DNA of 64,000 bases from Virgibacillus sp. NKC19-16 (GTDB lineage: Bacteria; Bacillota; Bacilli; Bacillales; Amphibacillaceae). The position numbers and the translations under genes are program-made. How positions within the stretch are numbered: the first letter of the stretch is position 1; every line of letters begins with the position of its first letter. Positions 51,768 to 59,876 of this stretch are shown here, piece after piece. The stretch lies in assembly GCF_021560035.1 (NCBI RefSeq), contig NZ_CP074373.1, forward strand, positions 3,344,001 to 3,408,000, given 5' to 3'. Below the pieces are notes generated by a model. It saw nothing but the letters and a program-made list of their open reading frames with translations. It had not been told where the DNA came from and did no database searches.

Positions 51768-53076
51768 CCTTGATCTCTCCCTGGCCGTATAAGATTTCAT
51801 TGATACGTTGTTTCTTATCTTCATCAGTCAGCTCATCCAATAAATCCTTTGGAAAATAAAGCTTGTGATCTGTGCGTTTTTTTCCGGAAATCGCTTCGAC
51901 AATATCGGATTGGCTGGAAAGCTCTTTTAATTCCTCATTCGGCATGCGTAAATGGATAGGCAGACGCCCCTCATCCTCCCCTGGGCGATAGAAATCGTAC
52001 GGCAAATCCGAGGACGAATCTACAACCAAATAATAATCCGGGTCAAGTCCTGAGTCCTGAAACAACGCTTGTAGCTCCAGCCATGCCTCGCGCTGTACAT
52101 TCGGATTGAATTCGATATATTTAAACAGGCGGCGATTCATGAACCGTTCGCATAAATCGCTTAAAATCGCATCATCTTCTTCCTGCCACATTTGAAAATA
52201 ATATTGCACAACAGCCTCATCCAGCTTCAAATACTCATCCAGCGCAACATCCCCCTCAAAAAAAGACAGGAAATGTGTTGGTTCGAGCTTAAATGTGAAG
52301 GCATGCGATTCAAATAAATATTTCACGCGTTGCAGGATTTTCGACAAAATGACTTCCGCACTTCTCGTCACAGGATGAAAATATACCTGCCAGTACATTT
52401 GGTAGCGACTCATAATATAGTCCTCAACCGCATGCATCCCCGTTGACTTAATGACAACCTGGTCATCAATCGGGCGCATTACCCTGAGGATTCGCTCCAT
52501 ATCAAAGTGTCCGTAGCTCACCCCGGTAAAATAAGCGTCACGCTGCAGGTAATCCATTCGATCCGCATCAATCTGACTTGAAATGAGGCTGACAACTAAT
52601 TTATCTTCATATGTTTTTGCAATCACATCAGCGGTCTTTTGCGCAAAACCTGTACTAACACGCTCTAAAATTTGATTAATATGGGTATTGCCGAGAATTA
52701 TTTTTTGTGTAAAATGTTCATGATCCAGTTTAAAAACCTTCTCAAAAGAATGGGAAAACGGCCCATGCCCTAAATCATGAAGCAGCGCCGCACATAAGCT
52801 AAGCAAGCGCTCATCCTCATTCCAATGCTTCCTCCCTTTAAAATTGTAAATAATCCGCCTTACAATTTCATAAACGCCAAGGGAGTGATTGAAACGGCTA
52901 TGCTCCGCACCGTGAAAGGTATAATTCGTTGTCCCAAGCTGCTTAATCCGGCGCAGCCGCTGAAATTCAGGTGTAGCAATCAGATCCCAAATGACCCTAT
53001 CATTGACGTGCACATATCTATGTACAGGATCCTTAAACACCTTTTCCTCATGTAATTGTTCATCTTTATATGCCAT
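51757..53076 (-). CDS. ywfO: HD domain phosphohydrolase YwfO
   Basis: 439 residues. The metal-binding HD pattern is present: His64 (RFNHSLGVYE), His100-Asp101 (AALLHDLGHGPFSHSFE) and a later Asp in SSQIDADRMDYLQRDA. Related proteins are dNTP triphosphohydrolases, so hydrolysis of dNTPs or similar is likely. Starts at the ATG at 53076 behind GGGAGAGAG. First of the ywfO-ywgA-ywhD transcript. Confidence 0.88.
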   Translation of the reverse strand: MAYKDEQLHEEKVFKDPVHRYVHVNDRVIWDLIATPEFQRLRRIKQLGTTNYTFHGAEHSRFNHSLGVYEIVRRIIYNFKGRKHWNEDERLLSLCAALLHDLGHGPFSHSFEKVFKLDHEHFTQKIILGNTHINQILERVSTGFAQKTADVIAKTYEDKLVVSLISSQIDADRMDYLQRDAYFTGVSYGHFDMERILRVMRPIDDQVVIKSTGMHAVEDYIMSRYQMYWQVYFHPVTRSAEVILSKILQRVKYLFESHAFTFKLEPTHFLSFFEGDVALDEYLKLDEAVVQYYFQMWQEEDDAILSDLCERFMNRRLFKYIEFNPNVQREAWLELQALFQDSGLDPDYYLVVDSSSDLPYDFYRPGEDEGRLPIHLRMPNEELKELSSQSDIVEAISGKKRTDHKLYFPKDLLDELTDEDKKQRINEILYGQGEIKDVD

Positions 53077-53093
53077 AATCTCTCTCCCGCCTC

Positions 53094-53146
53094 GGGGGCC
53101 TGTCCCTCAACGCTTTATTACTTTAGTGTAGCGAGGGACAGACCCC
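53094..53146. repeat. Palindromic repeat between ywfO and lipL
   Basis: GGGGGCCTGTCCCTC (53094-53108) and GAGGGACAGACCCC (53133-53146) form a long stem around AACGCTTTATTACTTTAGTG. Located between divergent start codons, so it is not a terminator of either gene. Confidence 0.7.
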
Positions 53147-53214
53147 TTACTATACCTTTATGTTTAGTATATAATAGATGGGCGAATGAAAAAAGGAAAT
53201 GCAAGGAGTAAATT

Positions 53215-54066
53215 ATGAAAAACTGGAAAGAAATCATTAGCCATACAACATTTCGATACCTTGATCACGCAGATAAACATACATTTCATCACGAGCCCTA
53301 CACGGCGTTAACATCTTTTGCGATAGATGACGCTTTGTCACTGTCGGTTAGTGATGAAAAGACTCCACCTGCCATCCGCCTGTGGGTCCACCCTGACACC
53401 ATTGTCCTTGGGATACCTGACGCGCGCCTTCCCTATATTGAAGATGGTGTCAAATTGCTAAGCGAGCGGGGATATCATGTGGTGGTACGGAATTCCGGCG
53501 GTCTTGCAGTTGCGCTGGACGGTGGTGTATTAAATATTTCACTTATTTTACCAGGCGTTAAACATATTTCCATTTATGACTGTTATGAAGCGATGGTCAG
53601 CTTCGTAAAATACATGCTGCGTGACGTAACGAATGAGATTGAAGCCTATGAAATCGTCGGCTCCTATTGCCCGGGGGATTATGATTTAAGTATTCACGGA
53701 AGAAAATTTGCCGGCATCTCTCAGCGTCGTGTCAAAGACGGTGCCGCGATCCAAATCTATTTGGATGTGGAAGGCAACAGCTTCGAGCGCGCTGCCTTAA
53801 TTCGAGAATTTTATGCTGTAAGTAAGCGAGATGAAGAGACAAAATTTGATTATCCAACCGTGAAGCCGGAAGTCATGGCTTCCCTATCGGAATTATTGGG
53901 AGAACCAATGACGGTGAAAGATATGAAAAATCGTGTATATCATGCTTTGGAGGATTTTAGTGATGAGCTTGTTACGACAGATTTTTCGGTGGAGGAGCTT
54001 ATCGTATTTGAAAAGCGGCTGGAGCAAATGAAGAAGCGGAATGAGCGTATTGCGGGGATGCAATAG
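53215..54066 (+). CDS. lipL: Octanoyl-[GcvH]:protein N-octanoyltransferase LipL
   Basis: Moves octanoyl groups from GcvH to the E2 subunits in lipoate biosynthesis. 283 residues of the lipoate ligase fold with the catalytic Cys152 in GSYCPGDYDLSI and the conserved Lys164 in GRKFAGISQRR. The Cys marks a transferase instead of an ATP-dependent ligase. It corresponds to B. subtilis ywfL. AAGGAG precedes the ATG by about seven bases. Confidence 0.92.
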   Translation: MKNWKEIISHTTFRYLDHADKHTFHHEPYTALTSFAIDDALSLSVSDEKTPPAIRLWVHPDTIVLGIPDARLPYIEDGVKLLSERGYHVVVRNSGGLAVALDGGVLNISLILPGVKHISIYDCYEAMVSFVKYMLRDVTNEIEAYEIVGSYCPGDYDLSIHGRKFAGISQRRVKDGAAIQIYLDVEGNSFERAALIREFYAVSKRDEETKFDYPTVKPEVMASLSELLGEPMTVKDMKNRVYHALEDFSDELVTTDFSVEELIVFEKRLEQMKKRNERIAGMQ

Positions 54067-54307
54067 TACCATTGGTGCGGATCGGGTGACGTTATATCTT
54101 AAGAAAGCGGAGGTCTTTCATGTCACATGGAGGGTGGAAAGGTTGAAGAACAACAGCTATCCGAGCTAAAAAAATCTGGATGATACATAAGGGATCTTGC
54201 TAAGCCGTCAAAAGCGTAACCTCAATCATGCACACTAAAAAAATGAATTAAGGACGTTTAAGCCAGCATGATAAAGGATATATATTCCAGTAGTAAGGAG
54301 TTTAATT

Positions 54308-54364
54308 ATGCGTATCAATAGAGTCATGCTTTTCTTTTCGGACAAGTTTCTTAACGCTAAGTAG
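54308..54364 (+). CDS. Possible 18-residue peptide
   Basis: ATG preceded at seven bases by AAGGAG; reads MRINRVMLFFSDKFLNAK then TAG. Too short to judge by composition; the only support is the ribosome site. The surrounding gap (54067-54404, 338 bases, between lipL and the M50-like gene) contains nothing else recognisable. Confidence 0.25.
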   Translation: MRINRVMLFFSDKFLNAK

Positions 54365-54404
54365 CGAAACGAAAATACGAGCCCAAAAGAAAGAAGGGAT
54401 CATA

Positions 54405-55094
54405 TTGTTTGGATTATTTGACGTAGTGCGGTTAGTGATGGCAGCCCTAATTATTTTGCCGATTACAGCTGTGATTCGTGAAGGCGGATACTACTTTGCA
54501 GCCACCCTGCTTGGGGCAAAGAATAAAAAGCTTACTGTAGGGAGTGGCCCTGTACTTTTTACGTTGCCCACGATAGAAGTTCGCCGCTATTTCTTTATGT
54601 ATAGCTGGATGAAATATGATGAATTGCACCCAAGCAATCGATTTTGGCATGGTATTATTTATATCTCCCCTATTTTAGGTCCGTTACTTCTCGGTGCATT
54701 TATTAATACACTATTGGCACAAGACATCCTTCCAAGCAATATGTTCTGGGACACATTCATGTATTATATATTTTACTACATCTTTTTTGATTTGATCCCT
54801 GTTTACTTGCCGGATGGACAACCGACAAACGGAAGAGCGATATTTGACCTGATTAGGTATGGAGAACGAACGGACTTTATTAAAGAAGAAATGGAGGAAG
54901 AGCCTCTTGGAAGTGTAAAAAAAGGCTATACGGAGGAACAAGAAGAAACAATTAAGAGTCGGGATAAAGATCAACAGGAACGCAGGGATCATACAAGGCC
55001 TGAATCAGATCATGAAGAGACGAATGAAAGTGAAGAGGAAAATGATTACACCCAGGAGCAGGACGAAAAGAATAGAAGTCGGGCTAGAGGTTAA
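54405..55094 (+). CDS. M50-like integral membrane protein lacking the HExxH site
   Basis: 229 residues. Four hydrophobic segments (about 8-28, 42-56, 80-105, 112-135) and a charged tail (about 165-229, rich in Glu, Arg and Asp). The first helix has VIREGGYYFAATLLGA where site-2 proteases have VIHExxHY; the later LIPVYLPDGQPTNGRAIFDL corresponds to their NxxPxxxxDG motif. The Zn-binding histidines are Arg and Tyr here, so it is probably an inactive homologue. Starts at TTG at 54405 behind AAGGGAT. I do not recognise a named gene at this place in B. subtilis. Confidence 0.7.
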   Translation: MFGLFDVVRLVMAALIILPITAVIREGGYYFAATLLGAKNKKLTVGSGPVLFTLPTIEVRRYFFMYSWMKYDELHPSNRFWHGIIYISPILGPLLLGAFINTLLAQDILPSNMFWDTFMYYIFYYIFFDLIPVYLPDGQPTNGRAIFDLIRYGERTDFIKEEMEEEPLGSVKKGYTEEQEETIKSRDKDQQERRDHTRPESDHEETNESEEENDYTQEQDEKNRSRARG

Positions 55095-55138
55095 CAGAAG
55101 CAGATCGAAAACCGGATAAAGATATTTCTGCCACATAA

Positions 55139-55180
55139 AAAAGCCTGCAAAGAGCCGTTCCAACTCCTTTGCAGACTTTT
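55139..55180 (-). terminator. Terminator of pta
   Basis: AAGCCTGCAAAGAG (55141-55154) with CTCCTTTGCAGACTT (55164-55178), followed on the minus strand by TTTTTT. Also between convergent genes, so it may serve the M50-like gene. Confidence 0.82.
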
Positions 55181-55194
55181 CATATATGCATTAC

Positions 55195-56163
55195 TTAAGC
55201 TTGAGCCGCTGTTATCAGCGCCAATTTAAACACATCATCTGCACTGCAGCCACGTGAGAGATCATTCACCGGTTTGTTCAATCCCTGCAGGACCGGGCCA
55301 ACCGCTTCAAATCCACCTAAACGTTGTGCAATTTTATAGCCAATATTTCCAGCTTCTAGACTAGGAAAAATAAACGTATTTGCATCCCCATTCAGTACAG
55401 AATCCGGGGCTTTCTTTTCTGCGACGCTTGGGACAATTGCGGCATCAAATTGGAATTCTCCATCAATCACAAGGGATGGATTTTTTTCCTTGGCAATTTG
55501 TAATGCTTCCGTAACTTTTTCCGTTTCCTCTGATTTTGCAGAGCCTTTTGTTGAAAAGCTTAGCATGGCGATGCGTGGATCGACATCAAATAAATCAGCG
55601 GTTACGGCGCTCTCTACCGCTATTTCAGCAAGATCTTGAGCTTCCGGCGCCATATTGATGGCACAATCAGCAAAGACATATTTTTCATCGTCACGAACCA
55701 TCACGAATACACCGGATGTTTTCTTGATGCCTTCTTTCGTTTTAATGATTTGGAGTGCCGGGCGGACCGTGTCAGCTGTAGAATGTGTTGCACCGCTCAC
55801 CAAGCCGTCTGCCTGATTCATATAAACGAGCATAGTACCGAAATAATTCCCGTCAAGCAACATTTTTCTAGCATCTTCTTCTGTCGCTTTCCCTTTGCGT
55901 CTTTCCACAAACGTCTCAACCATCAAGTCAAATTCTGCAAATTCCTTAGGATCCAATATCTTACAGGAAGACACGTCCACAGCAATCTCCCCGGCTTTTT
56001 GTTTTATGCTCGCTTTCTCCCCAATTAAAATAGGTGTTAAAATCCCTGCTGCGCTTAATTGGCTTGCTGCAGTTAAAATACGCTCATCCAATCCTTCTGG
56101 AAAAACAATCGATTTATTTTCTGTTGCTACTTTGTCTTTTAATTGATCAAATAATGTACTCAT
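55195..56163 (-). CDS. pta: Phosphate acetyltransferase
   Basis: Interconverts acetyl-CoA and acetyl phosphate in overflow metabolism. 322 residues, short Pta form, with LVSGATHSTADTVRPALQII and ANTFIFPSLEAGNIGYKIAQRL. Divergent from hemQ, as in B. subtilis (pta, ywfI). A cre-like site lies about 105 bases upstream. Confidence 0.96.
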   Translation of the reverse strand: MSTLFDQLKDKVATENKSIVFPEGLDERILTAASQLSAAGILTPILIGEKASIKQKAGEIAVDVSSCKILDPKEFAEFDLMVETFVERRKGKATEEDARKMLLDGNYFGTMLVYMNQADGLVSGATHSTADTVRPALQIIKTKEGIKKTSGVFVMVRDDEKYVFADCAINMAPEAQDLAEIAVESAVTADLFDVDPRIAMLSFSTKGSAKSEETEKVTEALQIAKEKNPSLVIDGEFQFDAAIVPSVAEKKAPDSVLNGDANTFIFPSLEAGNIGYKIAQRLGGFEAVGPVLQGLNKPVNDLSRGCSADDVFKLALITAAQA

Positions 56164-56267
56164 TTTTAAAAAACCTCCTGCTTGTCTATACTTAAATAAT
56201 AGCTGATTTCATACGCGATTTAAAGCAATGCCCTTTGTCAGACTGGCATTTTTGACAGTCTAATGAC

Positions 56268-56281
56268 AAATAGCGTTTTCA
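56268..56281 (-). promoter_or_regulatory. Candidate CcpA cre site upstream of pta
   Basis: On the minus strand TGAAAACGCTATTT, 13 of 14 matches to TGWAARCGYTWNCW. In B. subtilis pta is activated by CcpA through a cre upstream of its promoter, and the distance (about 105 bases from the start codon) is compatible. Confidence 0.5.
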
Positions 56282-56377
56282 TAAGTTTATTGGAAACATT
56301 GTATAAGATTAGGTTGCCCCATTTATGATAGACTAACGATGGGAGAAGTATTTTTAATTAAAAAGGAGCGATTTATA

Positions 56378-57127
56378 ATGGTTGAAGCAGTAGAAACCAT
56401 GGACGGCTGGTATAGCCTGCATGATCTGCGTAGTATAGATTGGAATTCATGGAAATTAGCATCAGAAGAAGAACGCAAGGAAGCAATTGATGGCTTTGAC
56501 AAACTGCTTGCGAAGTGGGACGCAGTTGAAGAAGAGAAGAAAGGAAGCCATGTGCTTTATAAGATCGTGGGGCAGAAAGCTGACTTAATCTTCATGTTCC
56601 TGCGCCCGACGATGGACGAGTTAACAGACATTGAAACAGAATTCAATAAATCAAAACTTGCGGAGTTTCTAATCCCCACGCATTCCTATGTATCTGTGGT
56701 GGAGCTTGCCAAGTACCGTCCGCAAAAAGACGGGGTTGATCCGGAGACATTGCCGGAAACACAAGAACGGTTGAAACCAATTCTTCCAAAATGGGAGCAT
56801 ATTTGCTTCTACCCAATGGACAGGCGCCGCACTGGTGATGAAAATTGGTATACATTGGAAAAAGGAGATCGCGGGAAACTGCTTTATGAACATAGCAAAA
56901 CCGGCCGTAAATATGCTGGGAAGGTAAAACAAATTATTACCGGATCCATTGGCCTGGATGACTGGGAATGGGGCGTTACATTATTTGCCCATGACCCATT
57001 GCAATTTAAGAAAATCGTTTATGAAATGCGTTTTGATGAAGTGAGCTCTCGCTATGGTGAATTTGGAGAATTCTTCGTTGGGAATAGGTTGCCGAGGGAA
57101 GATGTAGCAGATTATTTGAGCGTGTAG
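56378..57127 (+). CDS. hemQ: Coproheme decarboxylase HemQ
   Basis: Last step of the coproporphyrin-dependent haem pathway. 249 residues from the ATG at 56378 (ribosome site AAAGGAG); the open frame from 56339 is not used by the family. The numbering matches that of Gram-positive HemQ: Tyr145 (FYPMD), the haem ligand His172 and Gln185 are conserved. Residue 149 is Arg (YPMDRRR) where most have Lys. Divergent from pta. Confidence 0.93.
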   Translation: MVEAVETMDGWYSLHDLRSIDWNSWKLASEEERKEAIDGFDKLLAKWDAVEEEKKGSHVLYKIVGQKADLIFMFLRPTMDELTDIETEFNKSKLAEFLIPTHSYVSVVELAKYRPQKDGVDPETLPETQERLKPILPKWEHICFYPMDRRRTGDENWYTLEKGDRGKLLYEHSKTGRKYAGKVKQIITGSIGLDDWEWGVTLFAHDPLQFKKIVYEMRFDEVSSRYGEFGEFFVGNRLPREDVADYLSV

Positions 57128-57155
57128 TGCCTGAGCAGGGGTTTGACCGGAGGTT

Positions 57156-57318
57156 TTGTCCCGCGGTCGGGTGGATTTGTTCCGCGGTGGAGTAGCCTCG
57201 TCCAGCGCTCAGGACGCTTTGTCCCGCTGTCGAAGTGCTTCATTCCGCGTTCGCGACGTTTTGTCCTGCGGTCACAGGCCATTTATCAGCGATTCGTTGA
57301 ACTTATCGCGCCCCCTCA
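57156..57318. repeat. 21-nt period degenerate tandem repeat, tract 6
   Basis: TTGTCCCGC-like units begin at 57156, 57177, 57198, 57219, 57240, 57261, 57282 and 57303, exact 21-nt steps. The last two units read TTATCAGCG and TTATCGCG, the reverse complement of the tract 1 core. It follows the hemQ stop by 28 bases and ends before the hemQ terminator. Confidence 0.85.
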
Positions 57319-57358
57319 ATTTTATCAAGGGAGCAAGAGAACCGCCCGTGTGCTTCCT

Positions 57359-57399
57359 AAGGGCTTTCTGTATAAATTAATGCAGAAAGTCCTTTTTTT
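57359..57399 (+). terminator. Terminator of hemQ
   Basis: AAGGGCTTTCTG (57359-57370) and CAGAAAGTCCTT (57383-57394) followed by TTTTT. 57400-57590 before gerQ is AT-rich; a TATAAT at 57432-57437 may belong to a gerQ promoter, but no clear sigma-E site can be fixed. Confidence 0.8.
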
Positions 57400-57590
57400 A
57401 TTTGTCATTATTTACTGGGCATTCGCATACGTATAATTAGTGAGCATTAGCACTTGAGATTCAAGCAGAAATGAGCGCAGTGATTTGGTCAGGTGAACAC
57501 CGGCAGATATAAATCATAATGCTTTTTCTCACCGAATTTACCGGAATGCCCTTTCCGTATATTAATGAATTATATGAAGGAGGTTTTTTC

Positions 57591-58088
57591 ATGAGTCAAG
57601 ATGAAAACAATTCAAATCAACAGTTTCAAAATCCCTACCAGCCTTACCCTTACTATTATTACCCTCAAGCATCACCCGCGTACTATCCGTACCCGGCGTA
57701 CTATAGACAGGAAACCGCACCACCACAACAGCAACAGCAACAACAAATGCAACAAGCGCAGCAGGCACAACAAGCACAACAACAAGCTGGGGAAGGCGGC
57801 ATGCTTCCAATTCAGCAATCTTACATTGAAAACATTTTGCGACTAAACCAAGGTGAGCATGTTACGGTTTACATGACGTTTGAAAATAATGACCAGTGGA
57901 ATGCGCAAATTTTTGAAGGGGTTATTGAAGCGGCAGGAAGAGATCACCTCATATTAAGTGATCCACAATCAGGCAGGCGTTACCTGCTTCTAATGGTCTA
58001 CCTTGACTATGTCGTATTTGATGGCGAAATTAATTATGCCTACCCATATGGCGGAAACGGCCAGTTGGCGAATTTCCCACCAAGATAA
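57591..58088 (+). CDS. gerQ: Spore coat/germination protein GerQ
   Basis: GerQ anchors the lytic enzyme CwlJ in the spore coat and is cross-linked by transglutaminase Tgl. 165 residues: N-terminal Asn/Gln/Tyr/Pro-rich region (NPYQPYPYYYYPQASPAYYP), a Gln-rich block (about 46-68), then the conserved GerQ domain (IENILRLNQGEHVTVYMTFE, and LLMVYLDYVVFDGEINYA). The GAAGGAGG site before the ATG at 57591 decides the start; the open frame from 57519 is non-coding. Equivalent to B. subtilis ywdL. Confidence 0.95.
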   Translation: MSQDENNSNQQFQNPYQPYPYYYYPQASPAYYPYPAYYRQETAPPQQQQQQQMQQAQQAQQAQQQAGEGGMLPIQQSYIENILRLNQGEHVTVYMTFENNDQWNAQIFEGVIEAAGRDHLILSDPQSGRRYLLLMVYLDYVVFDGEINYAYPYGGNGQLANFPPR

Positions 58089-58100
58089 TAGCAAATAAGG

Positions 58101-58133
58101 ATGACACAAAAATTACTGTGTCATCCTTTTTCA
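58101..58133 (+). terminator. Terminator of gerQ
   Basis: Perfect stem GGATGACACA (58101-58110) and TGTGTCATCC (58119-58128), then TTTTT. Confidence 0.92.
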
Positions 58134-58155
58134 CCATCTTAGAAAGGGCGATTAC

Positions 58156-58407
58156 ATGCGACATCCTTATGAAAAATTCATCCGCATCGAAATCATCTGC
58201 CTTACATTTGTCATCTTAGTCGGTGTATTTGCTCTCTTTCAAGGCGCTGCGCTGGTTATATTGATGTGCTTCTTTGTGCTTTCACTCAGCCTATTTTGTG
58301 ATGCGCTCATAGCGTGGTATTCACACCGAACAGCGCAAGCCGCAAAACAGCTTATTCGCGGGGTAATGGTCATCATGTTTACCACTGTCCTATTTTTCCA
58401 GCTATAG
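58156..58407 (+). CDS. Small membrane protein, unknown
   Basis: 83 residues with two to three hydrophobic segments (about 12-30, 32-52, 67-83) separated by short polar loops (WYSHRTAQAAKQLIRG). AGAAAGGGCG ribosome site. I do not recognise it. Its last codons overlap those of the convergent ywdK gene by six bases. Confidence 0.6.
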   Translation: MRHPYEKFIRIEIICLTFVILVGVFALFQGAALVILMCFFVLSLSLFCDALIAWYSHRTAQAAKQLIRGVMVIMFTTVLFFQL

Positions 58408-58773
58408 ATGTCTTAACAAAGCTATTCCAAGTAAAACCCACCCGATTAAAAATGCTAAACCACCAATTGGGGTAATCATAGCAAATGTCTTGATCGCAGT
58501 CGTGGAATAGATATAGAGACTTCCTGAGAATAAAATAATCCCCGCAAAGAACATCCAACCTGCCCAAACAGCTCCTCCACTGGTGAATTTCGCTAAAAGG
58601 AGGCCTGTTATGAGAAGTGCCATGGTGTGAAACATTTGATAATTCACAGCTTTATCCCATGTTTTTAATGCATTCGCAGACACCCTTCCCTCTAAACCAT
58701 GTGCGCCGAATGCACCGAGTGCCACAGCTAAAAATCCATTTATTACACCAAGTATCAGAAAAACCTTTGTCAT
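58402..58773 (-). CDS. ywdK: DUF423 membrane protein YwdK
   Basis: 123 residues with four membrane helices. The family signature is GAFGAHGL (21-28) and MFHTMALLITGL. Function unknown. Same neighbourhood as B. subtilis, between gerQ and ywdI. Confidence 0.9.
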   Translation of the reverse strand: MTKVFLILGVINGFLAVALGAFGAHGLEGRVSANALKTWDKAVNYQMFHTMALLITGLLLAKFTSGGAVWAGWMFFAGIILFSGSLYIYSTTAIKTFAMITPIGGLAFLIGWVLLGIALLRHL

Positions 58774-58785
58774 TTACATACACTC

Positions 58786-59067
58786 CTAAAAATCAAAAAT
58801 TGAGTCTCCATTTGCCACGTCATGGTCCATTTTCGTTGATGTCCTTTGTTTATTTTCGCTTGATTGTTTGCCAAGCATTGCCTTCATTTCTTCAGCTGAT
58901 ATAGCCTCTTTATTACCTGTAGAAGGAGAGTCTTCCTCTAAAAAAAGATCGCATAATAAACGAACATTTTCAATATGCTTGATCATTTTATCCTGATTAT
59001 GCTGCTCCTTTGCGTGATTTAATTCAGTGATCATCTTCTGAATTACAGTATTATTTCCTACCTCCAT
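58786..59067 (-). CDS. ywdI: DUF5327 protein YwdI
   Basis: 93 residues, soluble and charged, with VIQKMITELNHAKEQHNQDK and HIENVRLLCDLFLEED in the first half and the ISAEEMKAMLG motif. Function is unknown. It precedes ywdK, as in B. subtilis, and is probably co-transcribed with it (12-base gap). Confidence 0.82.
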   Translation of the reverse strand: MEVGNNTVIQKMITELNHAKEQHNQDKMIKHIENVRLLCDLFLEEDSPSTGNKEAISAEEMKAMLGKQSSENKQRTSTKMDHDVANGDSIFDF

Positions 59068-59133
59068 GTACGATCGCTCCCTATTTCACATACTCTCACA
59101 TTATTATACCATCATTCTACACATGCAAAAAGC

Positions 59134-59149
59134 CTTGGAAATTTCCAAG
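59134..59149 (-). terminator. Terminator of the 47-residue gene
   Basis: CTTGGAAATTTCCAAG palindrome followed on the minus strand by GGCTTTTTGC. Confidence 0.55.
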
Positions 59150-59190
59150 ACCCCCCTATGTATCATTTATTTTTCATTACGTCTCTTACG

Positions 59191-59334
59191 CTATTGTCTT
59201 GTAAACTCAAGCTTTTTCTCTTGTTCCTTCGTATAACGGTCATACATCCATCGCAAAAATTCTACCTCGTTTTCTTGCAATTGCCGATTGAGTTTCTCTC
59301 TTGTATCCTCACATACCTCCAAAAAGCTCTTCAT
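59191..59334 (-). CDS. 47-residue charged protein, unknown
   Basis: Reads MKSFLEVCEDTREKLNRQLQ, then ENEVEFLRWMYDRYTKEQEK; mostly helical, very charged, one Cys. A longer open frame to 59463 crosses the promoter described next, so the ATG at 59334, 12 bases after AAGGGGG, is taken as the start. Not known to me. It has its own promoter and terminator and no partner gene. Confidence 0.6.
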   Translation of the reverse strand: MKSFLEVCEDTREKLNRQLQENEVEFLRWMYDRYTKEQEKKLEFTRQ

Positions 59335-59383
59335 AGCGCCTGAGAACCCCCTTAAACTGACGTAATTGGATATTTCTAGCATT

Positions 59384-59412
59384 ATTATACCGTGATTCAT
59401 TAGAAGAATCAA
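59384..59412 (-). promoter_or_regulatory. Sigma-A promoter of the 47-residue gene
   Basis: Minus strand TTGATT (59407-59412), 17 bases, perfect TATAAT (59384-59389). The start site would be near 59377, giving a leader of about 43 bases. Confidence 0.65.
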
Positions 59413-59513
59413 TATTAAATGTGAAATTAATAAGAATTTACAGAAAAATACTTTATTTGACAAACAAACTTTGCCTGATGTGACAAACTTCCATCATTTC
59501 TCTTACATAGAAA

Positions 59514-59555
59514 AGCAAAAAAAGCGAAAAACCCATCAACGGGGTCCTCCGCTTT
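59514..59555 (-). terminator. Terminator of the UbiB/phasin-like pair
   Basis: AAAGCG...ACCC (59521-59533) with GGGT...CGCTTT (59542-59555) followed by seven T on the minus strand. Confidence 0.7.
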
Positions 59556-59563
59556 TCATCTAT

Positions 59564-59863
59564 TTATTGATCCTCAAGTTTTGCTTCAAGCTCGGTAATT
59601 CTGGCTCTTAGTTCATTGATATCTTCTTTTGTCGCTAGCCCGAAATCTTTCGCCATTCCTTGTGTTTGCTCAAATTGCTTGGTGCTCCATTCGTCTTTCT
59701 TCATTTCGCCTTTTTCAATAAAATTATTCATCACTGTTCTTGCCTGCTCTGATGTTAATTCATTTTTTTCAACTAGTTCACTGAGCTTACTATCCAGTTT
59801 TTCTTTCCCGCTAACTGCAGCACCAATTCCGAGTAGAAATCCTTTTTTTAATGTATCAGCCAT
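59564..59863 (-). CDS. Phasin-like coiled-coil protein
   Basis: 99 residues with a Gly/Ala-rich hydrophobic start (FLLGIGAAVSGKEKLDSKL), a helical middle and a C-terminal leucine-zipper-like coiled coil (INELRARITELEAKLEDQ). This layout matches the small phasin/PHA granule-associated-like family. It follows the UbiB-type kinase gene by 13 bases. No PHA genes lie nearby, so a role on granules is only possible. Confidence 0.72.
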   Translation of the reverse strand: MADTLKKGFLLGIGAAVSGKEKLDSKLSELVEKNELTSEQARTVMNNFIEKGEMKKDEWSTKQFEQTQGMAKDFGLATKEDINELRARITELEAKLEDQ

Positions 59864-59876
59864 CCTAACACCTCCC

